Below the pieces are notes generated by a model. It was given only the letters and a program-made list of their open reading frames with translations. It was not told the origin of the DNA and did not search any database. Below, one piece after another: positions 8,239-16,516 of a DNA stretch of 64,000 nucleotides. Source of the stretch: DAIPKP01 sp964545875 (GTDB taxonomy: Bacteria > Synergistota > Synergistia > Synergistales > Aminiphilaceae); the NCBI GenBank assembly GCA_964545875.1, contig CAZJHH010000004.1:248001-312000 (forward strand). Reading direction: 5' to 3'. Positions within the stretch are counted from its first letter, which is position 1. Each line of letters starts with the position of its first letter. The position numbers and the translations under genes are program-made.

Positions 8239-9297
8239 ATGGATATCGGCGTTTCCCCCGAGGAAGTGCCTCTCCTGCGCGTAGGAATAACCTACAATCT
8301 TAAGAAATCCTTTCACTCCGGAACGGACGACCTTTTCGAAGAATACGACTCGGAAGAAACCATCCTTTCCCTGGAACGAGAAATTCAGAAGTATCACTGT
8401 ACTCCCCTTCGATTCGAGCAGGATCACACCCTTCAGGAACGACTGCAGCACAATCCGCCGGACTTCGTCTTCAACATAGCCGAGGGCCTTGGACAGGGGC
8501 GCGGCCGGGAGGCCCAGGTGCCCTGTCTTTTGGAGAGCCTGGGAATTCCCTTCAGCGGCTCGGACTCCACCGCCATGGGAATAACCCTGGATAAGTACCT
8601 TTGTCAGTCTCTTCTGGCTCAGGCCAAGGTGCCCGTGCCGGAAATGCGGCTTCTTTCTCCGGAAACTCTGGAGGATACGAAGAATACTCTTCTGGAGCCC
8701 TGCGGGAAGATTCTCGTAAAGCCCCGATGGGAAGGGTCTTCCAAGGGAGTTTTTCCGGATTCCCTGGTAACGGATCCGGAAGAACTCGCCCAAAAGGCCC
8801 GGCGCATCTGGGAGCGCTATCGTCAGCCCGCCCTGGCGGAGGAATACCTCCCCGGAGAGGAGTATACCGTAGCCCTTATCGGAAACGAAACCCCAAGAGT
8901 AACCGGAATCATGCGGATCCGCCCGAAGCGGCAGGAGGAAGACTTTCTCTACTCCCTGGTTCACAAGCGAGAGTGGGAGGATCGTATAGCCTATGAAGGA
9001 CCGGAATTTTTGGACGAGTACACCCTGGCATCCCTGGAGCACAGTGCCATACGGGCCTTCCGAGCCCTGGAACTGCGGGATTTCGCCCGAATCGACTTTC
9101 GCAAGGATGCCCGGGGACTTCCCCGGATCATCGACGTGAACCCCCTTCCGGGGCTGCGGCCGGAGTACGGAGATTTCACCATAGCCTCCAAGCTTTCGGG
9201 GCATTCCTACGAGGAGATCCTGGGGGATATTCTCGGAGAATGCCTCGGACGGTGCGGCTTTCCGGGAAGGAGACGGATCCATGTGGGAGCTGCCTAA
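8239..9297 (+). CDS. D-Ala-D-Ala-ligase-type ATP-grasp ligase, first of pair
   Basis: A 352-residue ATP-grasp enzyme expected to form an amide or peptide bond through an acyl-phosphate. The start has AAAGGAGG nine bases upstream. Ddl-family elements are in order: VFNIAEG (about 77), GSDSTAMGITLDK (about 105), KPRWEGSSKG (about 155, phosphate-binding loop), EEYLPGEEYTVA (about 205) and DVNPLPGLRP near 298 with the metal-binding Asn. The N-terminal substrate region does not look like housekeeping Ddl, no cell-wall gene is nearby, and a second ligase and an acetyltransferase follow, so a specialised product seems likelier than D-Ala-D-Ala. Its stop overlaps the next gene by 17 bases. Confidence 0.85.
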   Translation: MDIGVSPEEVPLLRVGITYNLKKSFHSGTDDLFEEYDSEETILSLEREIQKYHCTPLRFEQDHTLQERLQHNPPDFVFNIAEGLGQGRGREAQVPCLLESLGIPFSGSDSTAMGITLDKYLCQSLLAQAKVPVPEMRLLSPETLEDTKNTLLEPCGKILVKPRWEGSSKGVFPDSLVTDPEELAQKARRIWERYRQPALAEEYLPGEEYTVALIGNETPRVTGIMRIRPKRQEEDFLYSLVHKREWEDRIAYEGPEFLDEYTLASLEHSAIRAFRALELRDFARIDFRKDARGLPRIIDVNPLPGLRPEYGDFTIASKLSGHSYEEILGDILGECLGRCGFPGRRRIHVGAA

Positions 9298-10429
9298 CCC
9301 CCCGGTGGTGGCGGTGCTTGCGGGGAGGGAACCCACCCTCCGGGCGGATGTGCTGGACGTGCTCCGCTGCCGCCAGAGCGTTATCCGAGCCCTGGAAGAG
9401 CGAGGCTATCGAGGAATTTCTCTGGACGTGTGCCCCCGGGATCTCCAAAACCGCGGCAAGGGTCTGCTGAAAAAGCTGGAAAAGCTCAATCCCTACTGTA
9501 TCTTCAACCTTTTCGAGGGGTTCAGCTTCGATGCCTCTTCGGAGATTCTGGTCTGCTCTCTTCTGGAAAGTTCCCGTATTCCCTTTACGGGAAACGGCTC
9601 CCGTCCTCTGGAGCTCTGCCTCGACAAGGAGAAGGCCAAGAAAAGGCTTGCCACTGCGGGGCTGCCGGTTCCCCGGGGATATTCCCTGAAAAAGGGACAA
9701 CGCAGAACCGCTCCATCCCTGAGCTATCCCCTCTTCCTCAAACCGCAGCACCAGGACGGAAGCCTGGGAATCCGGGAAACTTCCCTGGTTCGCACTCCCC
9801 AGGAGCTTGAGCGAAACGCCGCTCTCCTTCTGGAGGAGTTTCCCCAGGGAATTCTGGTGGAAGAATTTCTTTCCGGCTGCGAGTACAGCGTGGCCTTTTT
9901 GGGAAACCGGGAGTACCGCCCCATGGGAGCTTCGATGATCTCCTACGAAGGAGGAGAATTTGCCTTTTTGAACTACGACTCCAAGTGGACCCCGGAATCC
10001 CGGGAATTCACGGAGATTCAGGTTCTTCCGGAAAAACACATTCCTCCCCTCCTCAAGGAAGCTCTTTTCTCCCTCGCGGCCAGGGCGGGACATTGTCTGG
10101 GATGCCGGGGCTATTTTCGAGTGGATTTCCGGGAGCGTGGGGGAATACCCATGATTATCGACGTAAACCCCAATCCGGACATCAACGAGGACAGCGGCTT
10201 TGTGCGGCAGTGCGGGGAACGGAACATATCGTATCGGGATCTCGTGGAAGAGCTCGTGATCCTCGGCATAAAGGAAGGAGAGGAACACCTCTATGGATTT
10301 CGGGCTTCTCGAAAAATGCGTAGCCATGGCGGAGGCCACCGGAGCCTTTCGGAGAGAGGAGACATCGGTGCTCCGGGAGGTGTTGGAGGAATCCTCGGAA
10401 ACCTCGGAGGATTACAGACTTCTGGTTGA
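9281..10429 (+). CDS. D-Ala-D-Ala-ligase-type ATP-grasp ligase, second of pair
   Basis: A 382-residue ATP-grasp enzyme, clearly diverged from its upstream neighbour. Visible elements: IFNLFEGFSFD (about 75), GNGSRPLELCLDKEKAK (about 105), LFLKPQHQDGSLGI (about 150), VEEFLSGCEYSVAFLG (about 190) and DVNPNPDINEDSGF near 300 with catalytic Asp and Asn. GGGAAGGAGACGG supplies the ribosome site inside the first ligase gene. The fold should end near residue 330; the last 45 residues are Gly/Ser/Arg-rich, resemble an out-of-frame extension and overlap the acetyltransferase gene by 137 bases. A lost stop codon or a sequence error could explain this tail. Confidence 0.82.
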   Translation: MWELPNPPVVAVLAGREPTLRADVLDVLRCRQSVIRALEERGYRGISLDVCPRDLQNRGKGLLKKLEKLNPYCIFNLFEGFSFDASSEILVCSLLESSRIPFTGNGSRPLELCLDKEKAKKRLATAGLPVPRGYSLKKGQRRTAPSLSYPLFLKPQHQDGSLGIRETSLVRTPQELERNAALLLEEFPQGILVEEFLSGCEYSVAFLGNREYRPMGASMISYEGGEFAFLNYDSKWTPESREFTEIQVLPEKHIPPLLKEALFSLAARAGHCLGCRGYFRVDFRERGGIPMIIDVNPNPDINEDSGFVRQCGERNISYRDLVEELVILGIKEGEEHLYGFRASRKMRSHGGGHRSLSERGDIGAPGGVGGILGNLGGLQTSG

Positions 10430-10766
10430 ATTCTCCCCCGGGGAACCCGAAAAGGCTTTGGGCTTTCTGATCTACGGACAAACTCCCATGACCGAAAGCA
10501 GCTTCGATCTCTACTGGATCGTGGTGGATTCCCGACAGCAGGGAAAAGGGCTGGGGAAAAAACTTCTCCAGCGGATGGAGGAGGAAATTCTCCGAAAGCT
10601 TCCCGGAGCCCGGATACGGGTGGAAACGGCGGGAAAGGACGAGTACGCGTATCAGCGACATTTTTATCTCTCCCGGGATTTTCGGGAAGCCGGAAGAATT
10701 CCCGATTTCTACGGTCCCGGGGACGACCTGGTAATCTTCTGGAAAGAGCTCGCATCACAACCCTGA
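10293..10766 (+). CDS. GNAT family N-acetyltransferase
   Basis: A 157-residue acetyl-CoA-dependent acetyltransferase. The acetyl-CoA loop reads QQGKGLGKKLL (about residues 82-92), preceded by the beta-4 strand LYWIVVDS and followed by the helix and strand ARIRVETAG. AAGGAGAGG stands before the ATG. It overlaps the end of the second ligase in another frame, so it belongs to the same transcript; it may acetylate the amine of the ligase product or protect the cell from it. The substrate is not readable from sequence. The operon ends at an inverted repeat at 10778-10825. Confidence 0.85.
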   Translation: MDFGLLEKCVAMAEATGAFRREETSVLREVLEESSETSEDYRLLVEFSPGEPEKALGFLIYGQTPMTESSFDLYWIVVDSRQQGKGLGKKLLQRMEEEILRKLPGARIRVETAGKDEYAYQRHFYLSRDFREAGRIPDFYGPGDDLVIFWKELASQP

Positions 10767-10777
10767 ACGACACAAAC

Positions 10778-10825
10778 ATCGTATCCGCAGATCCTGCGGA
10801 TTTTCGCAAGACCTGCGGATACGAT
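10778..10825. terminator. Inverted repeat between convergent genes
   Basis: A 13-bp perfect stem (ATCGTATCCGCAG and its complement) around a 22-base loop that contains a further CTGCGG copy. No clear T run follows on either strand, so termination is plausible but not certain. Confidence 0.5.
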
Positions 10826-10863
10826 CTTCAGGGCGCATTCTGCAAAACCTTGAGAACCTCTCG

Positions 10864-11862
10864 CTATTTCTCCAGCGCCTGGGCTACCTTGGCACTCTTT
10901 GCATCATCCCCTATCCAGGCTTTCCAGCTTTCGGGATACTCCCGAAGGAACCAGAGAGCCGCCCCGGCGGGATCCTGCTCCTGTTCCTTCATATACGCCA
11001 GAGCCTTGTTGTTCTGATCCAGGGTCGTTTCAAAGCGCTCCAGAAAACCCCGCACCTCGGGATGCTGTTCGAGAAAGGCCGCATTGGCCATCTTCCAGAC
11101 CCGGGACCGGGGATAGTCGCACCCGTAATCTCCCTTCACCCACCGCTCTTCACTGTAGGGGATCTTATCCTTGAGAAGGGTCATGTCGTAAAGTCCCAAA
11201 AGCCAGCTGGGTTCCCAGTAATAGATAAGCACCGGAAGCCCCCTTTTGTACGCCGTGGCAGCGGCGGTGGAAAGCGCCATATCCGAACCGGGAAAGAAAA
11301 CCTCGAAATATTCGTCCAATCCGGTGGTTTTGAACTTCTCCTCGGTGATACTGCTGATCACCCATCCCGTGGGACCGTTGTAGAAACGGCCTTTTCCGGG
11401 TACTTCGGGGGATTTGAAAAGCTCCCAGTGCTTGGAAAGATCCTGAACGTATTCGAGATCCGGCGCCATGGGCTGGATTCCCCGGTCGGGATCGCCCCGA
11501 ATAACGTAGGTGGGAACGTACCATCCCTGGGGCGCTCCGGGATAGTTCTCTCCCAGGGGAATGATCTGCCTGCGCTCCTGGGCCTTTTCGTACCAGTCTC
11601 CGTAGTTATCCACCCAGACCTCCATGATTACCTGGGCTTCGCCCCGCTCCACTCCCATAAGCCCCGGAAGGGTTTCCGCAAAAAGATACTCCGTCTGAAA
11701 TCCGTAGCCCTCCCGGAGGATGAACCCCGCAATCCGGTTGAGCACCTGAATGCTGTCCCAACTGTTATCCACGAAAACCACTTTCTCCGTTCCCCGGGCT
11801 GCCAGGGGAAGAAGAAAGAGCCCTCCCGCCACCAGCAACGAACAAAACCATCGCCTTTTCAC
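10864..11862 (-). CDS. Glycine-betaine/proline-type ABC substrate-binding protein
   Basis: A 332-residue periplasmic binding protein of the OpuAC family. The start is the GTG at 11862 with GGAGAGGAG upstream. A signal peptide covers about residues 1-23 (MKRRWF then a Leu/Ala-rich core ending ARG), with no lipobox Cys. The body has family features: an N-terminal NSWDSIQVLNRIAG segment, many Trp and Tyr residues able to cage a quaternary amine, YYWEPSWLL and a late WKMANAAFL. No permease or ATPase lies beside it; a ProW-type permease of matching type is cut by the far right edge of the window. Ligand could be betaine, carnitine or choline. Confidence 0.88.
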   Translation of the reverse strand: MKRRWFCSLLVAGGLFLLPLAARGTEKVVFVDNSWDSIQVLNRIAGFILREGYGFQTEYLFAETLPGLMGVERGEAQVIMEVWVDNYGDWYEKAQERRQIIPLGENYPGAPQGWYVPTYVIRGDPDRGIQPMAPDLEYVQDLSKHWELFKSPEVPGKGRFYNGPTGWVISSITEEKFKTTGLDEYFEVFFPGSDMALSTAAATAYKRGLPVLIYYWEPSWLLGLYDMTLLKDKIPYSEERWVKGDYGCDYPRSRVWKMANAAFLEQHPEVRGFLERFETTLDQNNKALAYMKEQEQDPAGAALWFLREYPESWKAWIGDDAKSAKVAQALEK

Positions 11863-12054
11863 ACAAACCAGCTCCTCTCCTTGGCACTCTCATAAAGACA
11901 GACTATTGCAAAAATCGCCTCCCCATTTTACAGGAAAAAGAAATTCCGGAACAGTGCGGAGGGATGCGACGGGTTTTTCCCCATGTTTCTCCTCGTGGTA
12001 TCATAACCCTGCGGAGAAAAACCACTCTCAAAAGACGCTAAGGAGATGCCTTCC

Positions 12055-13305
12055 ATGCTCTACCGAATCATGCCATCATCCACTAAAAAGCTTTCAATTC
12101 TGGGATTCGGCTGCATGCGCTTCCCCGAGCACTCCCTGGGGCGGATCGACGAAAAAAAGGCCCTTCCCCTTCTCTACCGGGCGGTGGAGGGAGGCGTCAC
12201 CTATTTCGACACCGCCTATCCCTACCACATGGGAAACAGCGAGACCTTTCTCGGCAAAGCCTTCGAAAAAAACTACCGGGACAAGGCTCTTATCGCCACC
12301 AAACTTCCTCACTGGTCGGTACATCTTCCCGAGGATATGGATCGCATTTTCATGCAGCAGCTCCGGAACCTCCGGCGGGGCCACGTGGATTTCTACCTCC
12401 TCCACAACATCAACCGAATTTCCTGGAACAAGCTGAAGGGGCTCGGAGTTCGGGAGTGGATGGAACGCCTCAGAACTTCCGGGGCCGTGGGATCCCTGGG
12501 CTTCTCCTTTCACGCTTCCTTCGAGGAGTTTCGGGAAATCATCGGGGACTACGACTGGGATTTCTGTCAGATTCAATATAACTATCTGGATGTGGAAAAT
12601 CAGGCGGGGCACAAGGGCCTGGAGTATGCGGCCTCGAAAAAGCTCGGAGTGGTAGTCATGGGGCCTCTCCGGGGAGGCAATCTCGCCAAGAAGCCTCCTT
12701 CCGAGGTGGCCCGGCTCTGGAGGGAGGCGGAAAAAGAACGTACTCCTGCCGAGTGGGGGCTCCGCTGGATCTGGGATTTTCCCGAGGTCACCACGGTGCT
12801 TTCCGGCATGTCTCGGCCCGAGGAGATCGAGGAAAACCTGCGCATCGCCGGAGAAGCCCATCCCCGATCCCTCTCCGAAAAGGAACGGGAGATGCTGAAG
12901 GAGACCCGAAAGATCTATCTGAACCTCATGCCCGTGGGCTGCACCGGCTGCCGCTACTGTATCCCCTGCCCTCAGGGAGTGAACATTCCCCTCTGTTTCG
13001 AGCACTACAATACCTTCAAACTCTTCGCAAGTCCCCGGGCCAAGTTTTCCTATACTTCCATGCTGGGAGGAGCCGTGGACGGTTCCCCCGGCCTGGCTTC
13101 CCAATGTATTCATTGCGACACCTGTCTTTCCAAGTGCCCTCAAAAGCTGGATATCCCCGAGCTTCTGAAAGAAACCGCCGCCGTCATGGAAGGCTTCTAC
13201 ACCAAACCTCTCACCTGGCTGATCCGGCAGTTCTTCCGCCTTCAAAGAAGACGAAGTTCCTCGAAAAGAACGGTTCAACCACATCGAAACGGAGAAAACA
13301 GGTAA
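12055..13305 (+). CDS. Aldo/keto reductase with C-terminal 4Fe-4S ferredoxin domain
   Basis: A 416-residue predicted oxidoreductase of the Fe-S-containing aldo/keto reductase group. The ATG at 12055 is preferred over 12046, which lies inside the ribosome site AAGGAG. The TIM-barrel part (1 to about 270) shows FGCMRFP, FDTAYPYHMG with catalytic Asp and Tyr, TKLP with Lys and LLHNI with His. The C-terminal part has CTGCRYCIPCPQGV and CIHCDTCLSKCP, two cysteine sets for iron-sulfur clusters. The natural substrate and electron partner are unknown. It is a single-gene unit. Confidence 0.9.
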   Translation: MLYRIMPSSTKKLSILGFGCMRFPEHSLGRIDEKKALPLLYRAVEGGVTYFDTAYPYHMGNSETFLGKAFEKNYRDKALIATKLPHWSVHLPEDMDRIFMQQLRNLRRGHVDFYLLHNINRISWNKLKGLGVREWMERLRTSGAVGSLGFSFHASFEEFREIIGDYDWDFCQIQYNYLDVENQAGHKGLEYAASKKLGVVVMGPLRGGNLAKKPPSEVARLWREAEKERTPAEWGLRWIWDFPEVTTVLSGMSRPEEIEENLRIAGEAHPRSLSEKEREMLKETRKIYLNLMPVGCTGCRYCIPCPQGVNIPLCFEHYNTFKLFASPRAKFSYTSMLGGAVDGSPGLASQCIHCDTCLSKCPQKLDIPELLKETAAVMEGFYTKPLTWLIRQFFRLQRRRSSSKRTVQPHRNGENR

Positions 13306-13355
13306 AAAGACATCGCCACCACATACTCTTTCTCGCAAACCACTCTAAAACCGAA

Positions 13356-13388
13356 AAGGCCCCGGAGAGAAGTTCTCTCCGGGGCCTT
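13356..13388. terminator. Bidirectional terminator
   Basis: Near-perfect palindrome: AAGGCCCCGGAGAGAA, one base, then its full complement. It lies between the converging aldo/keto reductase and citF genes. Confidence 0.8.
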
Positions 13389-13418
13389 GCCTTACCGAAA
13401 TTTCAAGGGTGGCGGACT

Positions 13419-14987
13419 CTATTTCACCTTGTAGACCGAGTCGATAATGGTTCCATCCCGGTATTCCACCAGAGCTACCACCTTGTCCATGTCGAACTCC
13501 ACGGGCTCGGGCACTCCCGTAAGTTTCTCCACTTCCGCCTTGAGGTCGTGGATGTCCTTCACGGGGAGTTTTGCCGCCCGGGCAAGCTCGATAAGATCTT
13601 TCCGATTCGGGTTGATGCAGATTCCCCGCTCGGTAACGATGGCATCCACGGTTTCTCCCGGAGTGACCACGGTCTGCACCTGCTCCTTGATGGAGGGCAC
13701 TCCGCCCCGGAAGGCCGGAGCCACCACGATGGAAAGCTTGGCTCCCGCGGCGGTATCCGAATGGCCTCCGGAAGCTCCCCGAAGAATGCCGTTGTTTCCG
13801 GTCATGACGTTAACGTTGAAGTCCACGTCCACATCCAGGGCCGCAAGAATGACCACATCCAGGTTATGCACCTGGCATCCCCGGTTGAGAGGATTGGCAT
13901 ACCAGGACTGGTCGATCTCCATGTGCCGGGGGTTGTTGAGAATGGAGCTCTGCACATCCGCATCGAAGCTCTGCACGTCGAAGAGAGCCTCGAAGAGGCC
14001 GTCCTCCAGCATCTGCACCATGTATCCCGTGATACCTCCGAGGCCGAAGCTTCCCTTGATGCCCTTTTCCTTCATGTATTCCCGGACATACTTGGCCACC
14101 GCCAGGGAGGCGCCGCCGGCTCCCACCTGGAAGGAGCATCCCGGAGCGAGAAGCTCCGAAGCCACCACGAGCTTGTAGGCGTTTTCCGCCACCTTGAGAT
14201 CCACGGGATTCCGGGTAATCCGGGCTGCTCCGGAGGCGATCTTTTTGGGATCCCCCAGGCTGTCCACCACCACCACCTGGTTCACCAGGTGCTGAGGAAT
14301 GGATATCTTCGGCATGAGAGGATAATCCACCAGGTTATCCGTAACGGCCACCACGTGCCGGGCATACTTGGCATCCACCTGGGCATATCCGAGGGAGCCG
14401 CAGGCGGATTTGCCCATGGAGCCCGTCATATTCCCCAGAGCGTCGCATGCGGGAGCCCCCAGGAAGGCCACGTCGATGGAGGCGCTCCCCTCTTCGATGG
14501 ACCGGGCACGGCCACCATGACTCCGGACGACTACGGGAATCTCCATTTCACCCTGGGAAATCATCTTTCCCACTTCTCCCCGAACTCCGGAGGTGAAAAT
14601 CCGGCTGATAACGCCCTTGCGTACATAGTCCGCCACACAGTTATGGGCATCCGTAAGGGAGCTGGGAGCGATGGTGAGATCCCGGAAACCCATCTCGTCA
14701 AGGGCGCTCATTACCATGGGAAGCACCGCATCCCCATTCCGGAGATGGTGGTGGAAGGAGATGGTCATACCATTTTCGAGACCCGAGTTTTTGATGGCGG
14801 TTTTGATGTCCGCCACGACCTTGCTTCTCGTGGGAGGCACCGCCTTGAGAGGAGCCGCAAGCCGGGGAGCTTGATAGTCGCTGTCGATGACCCGCGAGAA
14901 AGGCCCTGCATAGGGGGCAAGTTTACCGAGTCCCGGTACTTCTTCCGCCGGTACCAGCCGGCCGATGCTGTTTTTCATCATTTTCAT
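13419..14987 (-). CDS. citF: Citrate lyase alpha subunit (citrate CoA-transferase)
   Basis: A 522-residue subunit that exchanges acetyl for citryl on the acyl carrier subunit. The sequence matches CitF through its length, including GLENGMTISFHHHLRNGD near residue 75, IAPSSLTDAH, and SFGLGGITGYMVQMLEDG about residue 310. GGAAGGAGCG precedes the ATG. It is last in citDEF, starting 5 bases after citE stops. Length is normal for the family. Cytoplasmic, in a complex with CitE and CitD. Confidence 0.96.
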   Translation of the reverse strand: MKMMKNSIGRLVPAEEVPGLGKLAPYAGPFSRVIDSDYQAPRLAAPLKAVPPTRSKVVADIKTAIKNSGLENGMTISFHHHLRNGDAVLPMVMSALDEMGFRDLTIAPSSLTDAHNCVADYVRKGVISRIFTSGVRGEVGKMISQGEMEIPVVVRSHGGRARSIEEGSASIDVAFLGAPACDALGNMTGSMGKSACGSLGYAQVDAKYARHVVAVTDNLVDYPLMPKISIPQHLVNQVVVVDSLGDPKKIASGAARITRNPVDLKVAENAYKLVVASELLAPGCSFQVGAGGASLAVAKYVREYMKEKGIKGSFGLGGITGYMVQMLEDGLFEALFDVQSFDADVQSSILNNPRHMEIDQSWYANPLNRGCQVHNLDVVILAALDVDVDFNVNVMTGNNGILRGASGGHSDTAAGAKLSIVVAPAFRGGVPSIKEQVQTVVTPGETVDAIVTERGICINPNRKDLIELARAAKLPVKDIHDLKAEVEKLTGVPEPVEFDMDKVVALVEYRDGTIIDSVYKVK

Positions 14988-14992
14988 GGAGT

Positions 14993-15874
14993 TTACGCTC
15001 CTTCCATGCCGCAGCTTTTGGCGAGCTCAATAAGGTGATGGGCCCGTTTGACCACCGGAGCATCCACCATTTTGCCGTCCACCGCCACAACCCCTTTGCC
15101 TTCCCGTTCCGCCTCTTCTGCGGCGGCCACGATGCGCCGGGCCTTGACGAGCTCCTTTTCGTCGGGAGCGAAACCTTTGTGGATCCAGTCGATCTGGCCG
15201 GGATGAATGGCGGCCTTGCCGGTGAAGCCGAGGCCCACCATGCGCCGGGTCTCTTCGAGAAGCCCCTCGTTGTCGTTCACGTCCGCCCAGACCGTATCGA
15301 AGGCGCCGATTCCCGCAGCTTTGGCGGCAGTGATGACCCGGGTTCTTCCGTAGAAGAGCTCGTCCCCTTCCTTGGTCTTCCGCACGCCCAGATCTGCCGT
15401 GAGATCCTGACCTCCCAGGGTAAGAGCGGTAACCCGGGGGGAGGCGGTGGCCACCTGGAACGCCTGTTCGATACCCTTGGCGGTTTCGATCATGGCGTGA
15501 ATCTTTACGGTTCCTACGGGGATACCCTCCGCCTTTTCCACTTCCGTCATGATTTTGTCCGCCCGGAGCACGTCCTCCGCAGACTGGCATTTGGGGATAC
15601 GAATGGCGTCGGGTTTACAGGGAACCACCGCGGCGAGGTCCGTTTCGAAGTAGGGGGTATCCGCGGCGTTGATGCGCACGGTAACCACCATGTCTCCAAA
15701 ATCCATGAAGCGGAGGAAGTTGCATACCAGTTCCCGGGCGGCATCCTTTTCCGCCAGGGCCACCGCGTCTTCCAGATCCAGGAGCACGCTGTCCGCTCCG
15801 AAGGCGGGACAGTTCTGGATCATGCCGGGATTGTTGCCGGGGATGTAGATCATGGATCGGGTAAGTTTTGCCAT
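14993..15874 (-). CDS. citE: Citrate lyase beta subunit (citryl-ACP lyase)
   Basis: A 293-residue HpcH/HpaI-fold lyase that splits citryl-ACP into oxaloacetate and acetyl-ACP. Clear CitE marks: RSMIYIPGNNPGM at the N-terminus, DSVLLDLEDAVALAEKD about residue 27, the Mg-binding ALTLGGQDLTAD about 145 and GKAAIHPGQI about 220. AAGGAGG precedes the ATG, inside the end of citD's intergenic gap of four bases. Sits between citD and citF as in known citrate lyase operons. Confidence 0.96.
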   Translation of the reverse strand: MAKLTRSMIYIPGNNPGMIQNCPAFGADSVLLDLEDAVALAEKDAARELVCNFLRFMDFGDMVVTVRINAADTPYFETDLAAVVPCKPDAIRIPKCQSAEDVLRADKIMTEVEKAEGIPVGTVKIHAMIETAKGIEQAFQVATASPRVTALTLGGQDLTADLGVRKTKEGDELFYGRTRVITAAKAAGIGAFDTVWADVNDNEGLLEETRRMVGLGFTGKAAIHPGQIDWIHKGFAPDEKELVKARRIVAAAEEAEREGKGVVAVDGKMVDAPVVKRAHHLIELAKSCGMEGA

Positions 15875-15878
15875 AGCC

Positions 15879-16142
15879 TTAGGCCTCCTTCGACGCCCGA
15901 GAGAGGGCCGTGGTTATCCGGGCCACCATGGTGGGCTCCAGAGCTCCCTGATCCTGGATCTGGATATCCGCATCGCCGATGCCCTTTTCCTTCAGAACTT
16001 TCTCCACCAGGGTACGGGTTCGTTTCTGGAAAAGCATGGCGTTGGTACCGCGGTAATCCAGGCTGATTCCTTTGCCCGGAGATACCGTGACTACGCAATC
16101 CGATGATTCCAGCGTGCCCGCCTGGGCTGTGCGCTTGATCAT
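15879..16142 (-). CDS. citD: Citrate lyase acyl carrier protein (gamma subunit)
   Basis: An 87-residue carrier that bears the 2'-(5''-triphosphoribosyl)-3'-dephospho-CoA arm. The ATG at 16142 is chosen: AAAGGCGGTGG precedes it and MIKRTAQAGTLESSD is the canonical CitD N-terminus; longer in-frame starts run into a terminator hairpin. The prosthetic-group serine lies in the ESSD motif near residue 14. Slightly shorter than the usual 95-100. First gene of citDEF; the enzyme that builds its cofactor, CitG, is encoded at 37693-38631. Confidence 0.93.
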   Translation of the reverse strand: MIKRTAQAGTLESSDCVVTVSPGKGISLDYRGTNAMLFQKRTRTLVEKVLKEKGIGDADIQIQDQGALEPTMVARITTALSRASKEA

Positions 16143-16516
16143 GTTGCCACCGCCTTTGGTTTGATTTTGTTTGAAGCCCCGAAAAGAGGCTCCTTTTTTC
16201 GAATAATGCAGGATTGAAAAAACAAGCTGCCCCGCGAGGGATCCACGCCTCACGGCTCTCGTACCTGGGATCACTCCGGGGCGGCTTGGGGACTGCCTTT
16301 CTTGAAAACTCTTTCAAAAAGGAGAAAACCCGGCTCTCTTCTCGTTATTCTCGTCGGTTCCGGGGCGTTCCCTCCACCGGGAAATCTGAAGATTCAGCTT
16401 TCCGGTTTTTCAAAAGAGAAAGACTAATTTTCTATGCCGAGCTCGGGAGAAAATTCCGTATTCTCCCGCTCGGAGCAGAGGAATAATCCCTGCCCGCAGG
16501 AAATACCTGTTCCCGA
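16143..16516. other. Gene-free gap between icd and citD with two hairpins
   Basis: No credible gene on either strand. On the minus strand it carries a loose hairpin at 16437-16473 just after the icd stop, then a GC-rich hairpin followed by T6 at 16217-16285, then the citD ribosome site. This looks like a transcript end and restart, or an attenuated read-through, rather than a riboswitch I can name. Confidence 0.5.
16217..16285 (-). terminator. Intrinsic terminator upstream of citDEF
   Basis: On the minus strand a GC stem (GCCGCCCCG pairing with CGGGGCAGC, one mismatch) encloses a second stem (GATCC/GGATC) and is followed within four bases by T6. It stands between icd and citD, 75 bases before the citD start. 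Confidence 0.6.

Noticed and set aside
7935..8303. 122-codon plus-strand frame before the ATP-grasp gene
   Set aside because: No ribosome site, crosses the promoter at 8006, and overlaps two frames with proper ribosome sites.
8135..10766. Calling the ATP-grasp operon a microviridin cluster
   Set aside because: The ligases are Ddl-type and the small peptide lacks the TxKxPSD-type core and acidic residues; only the gene layout is similar.
16143..16516. Riboswitch between icd and citD
   Set aside because: The hairpins match no conserved riboswitch core that I know; a plain terminator explains them.
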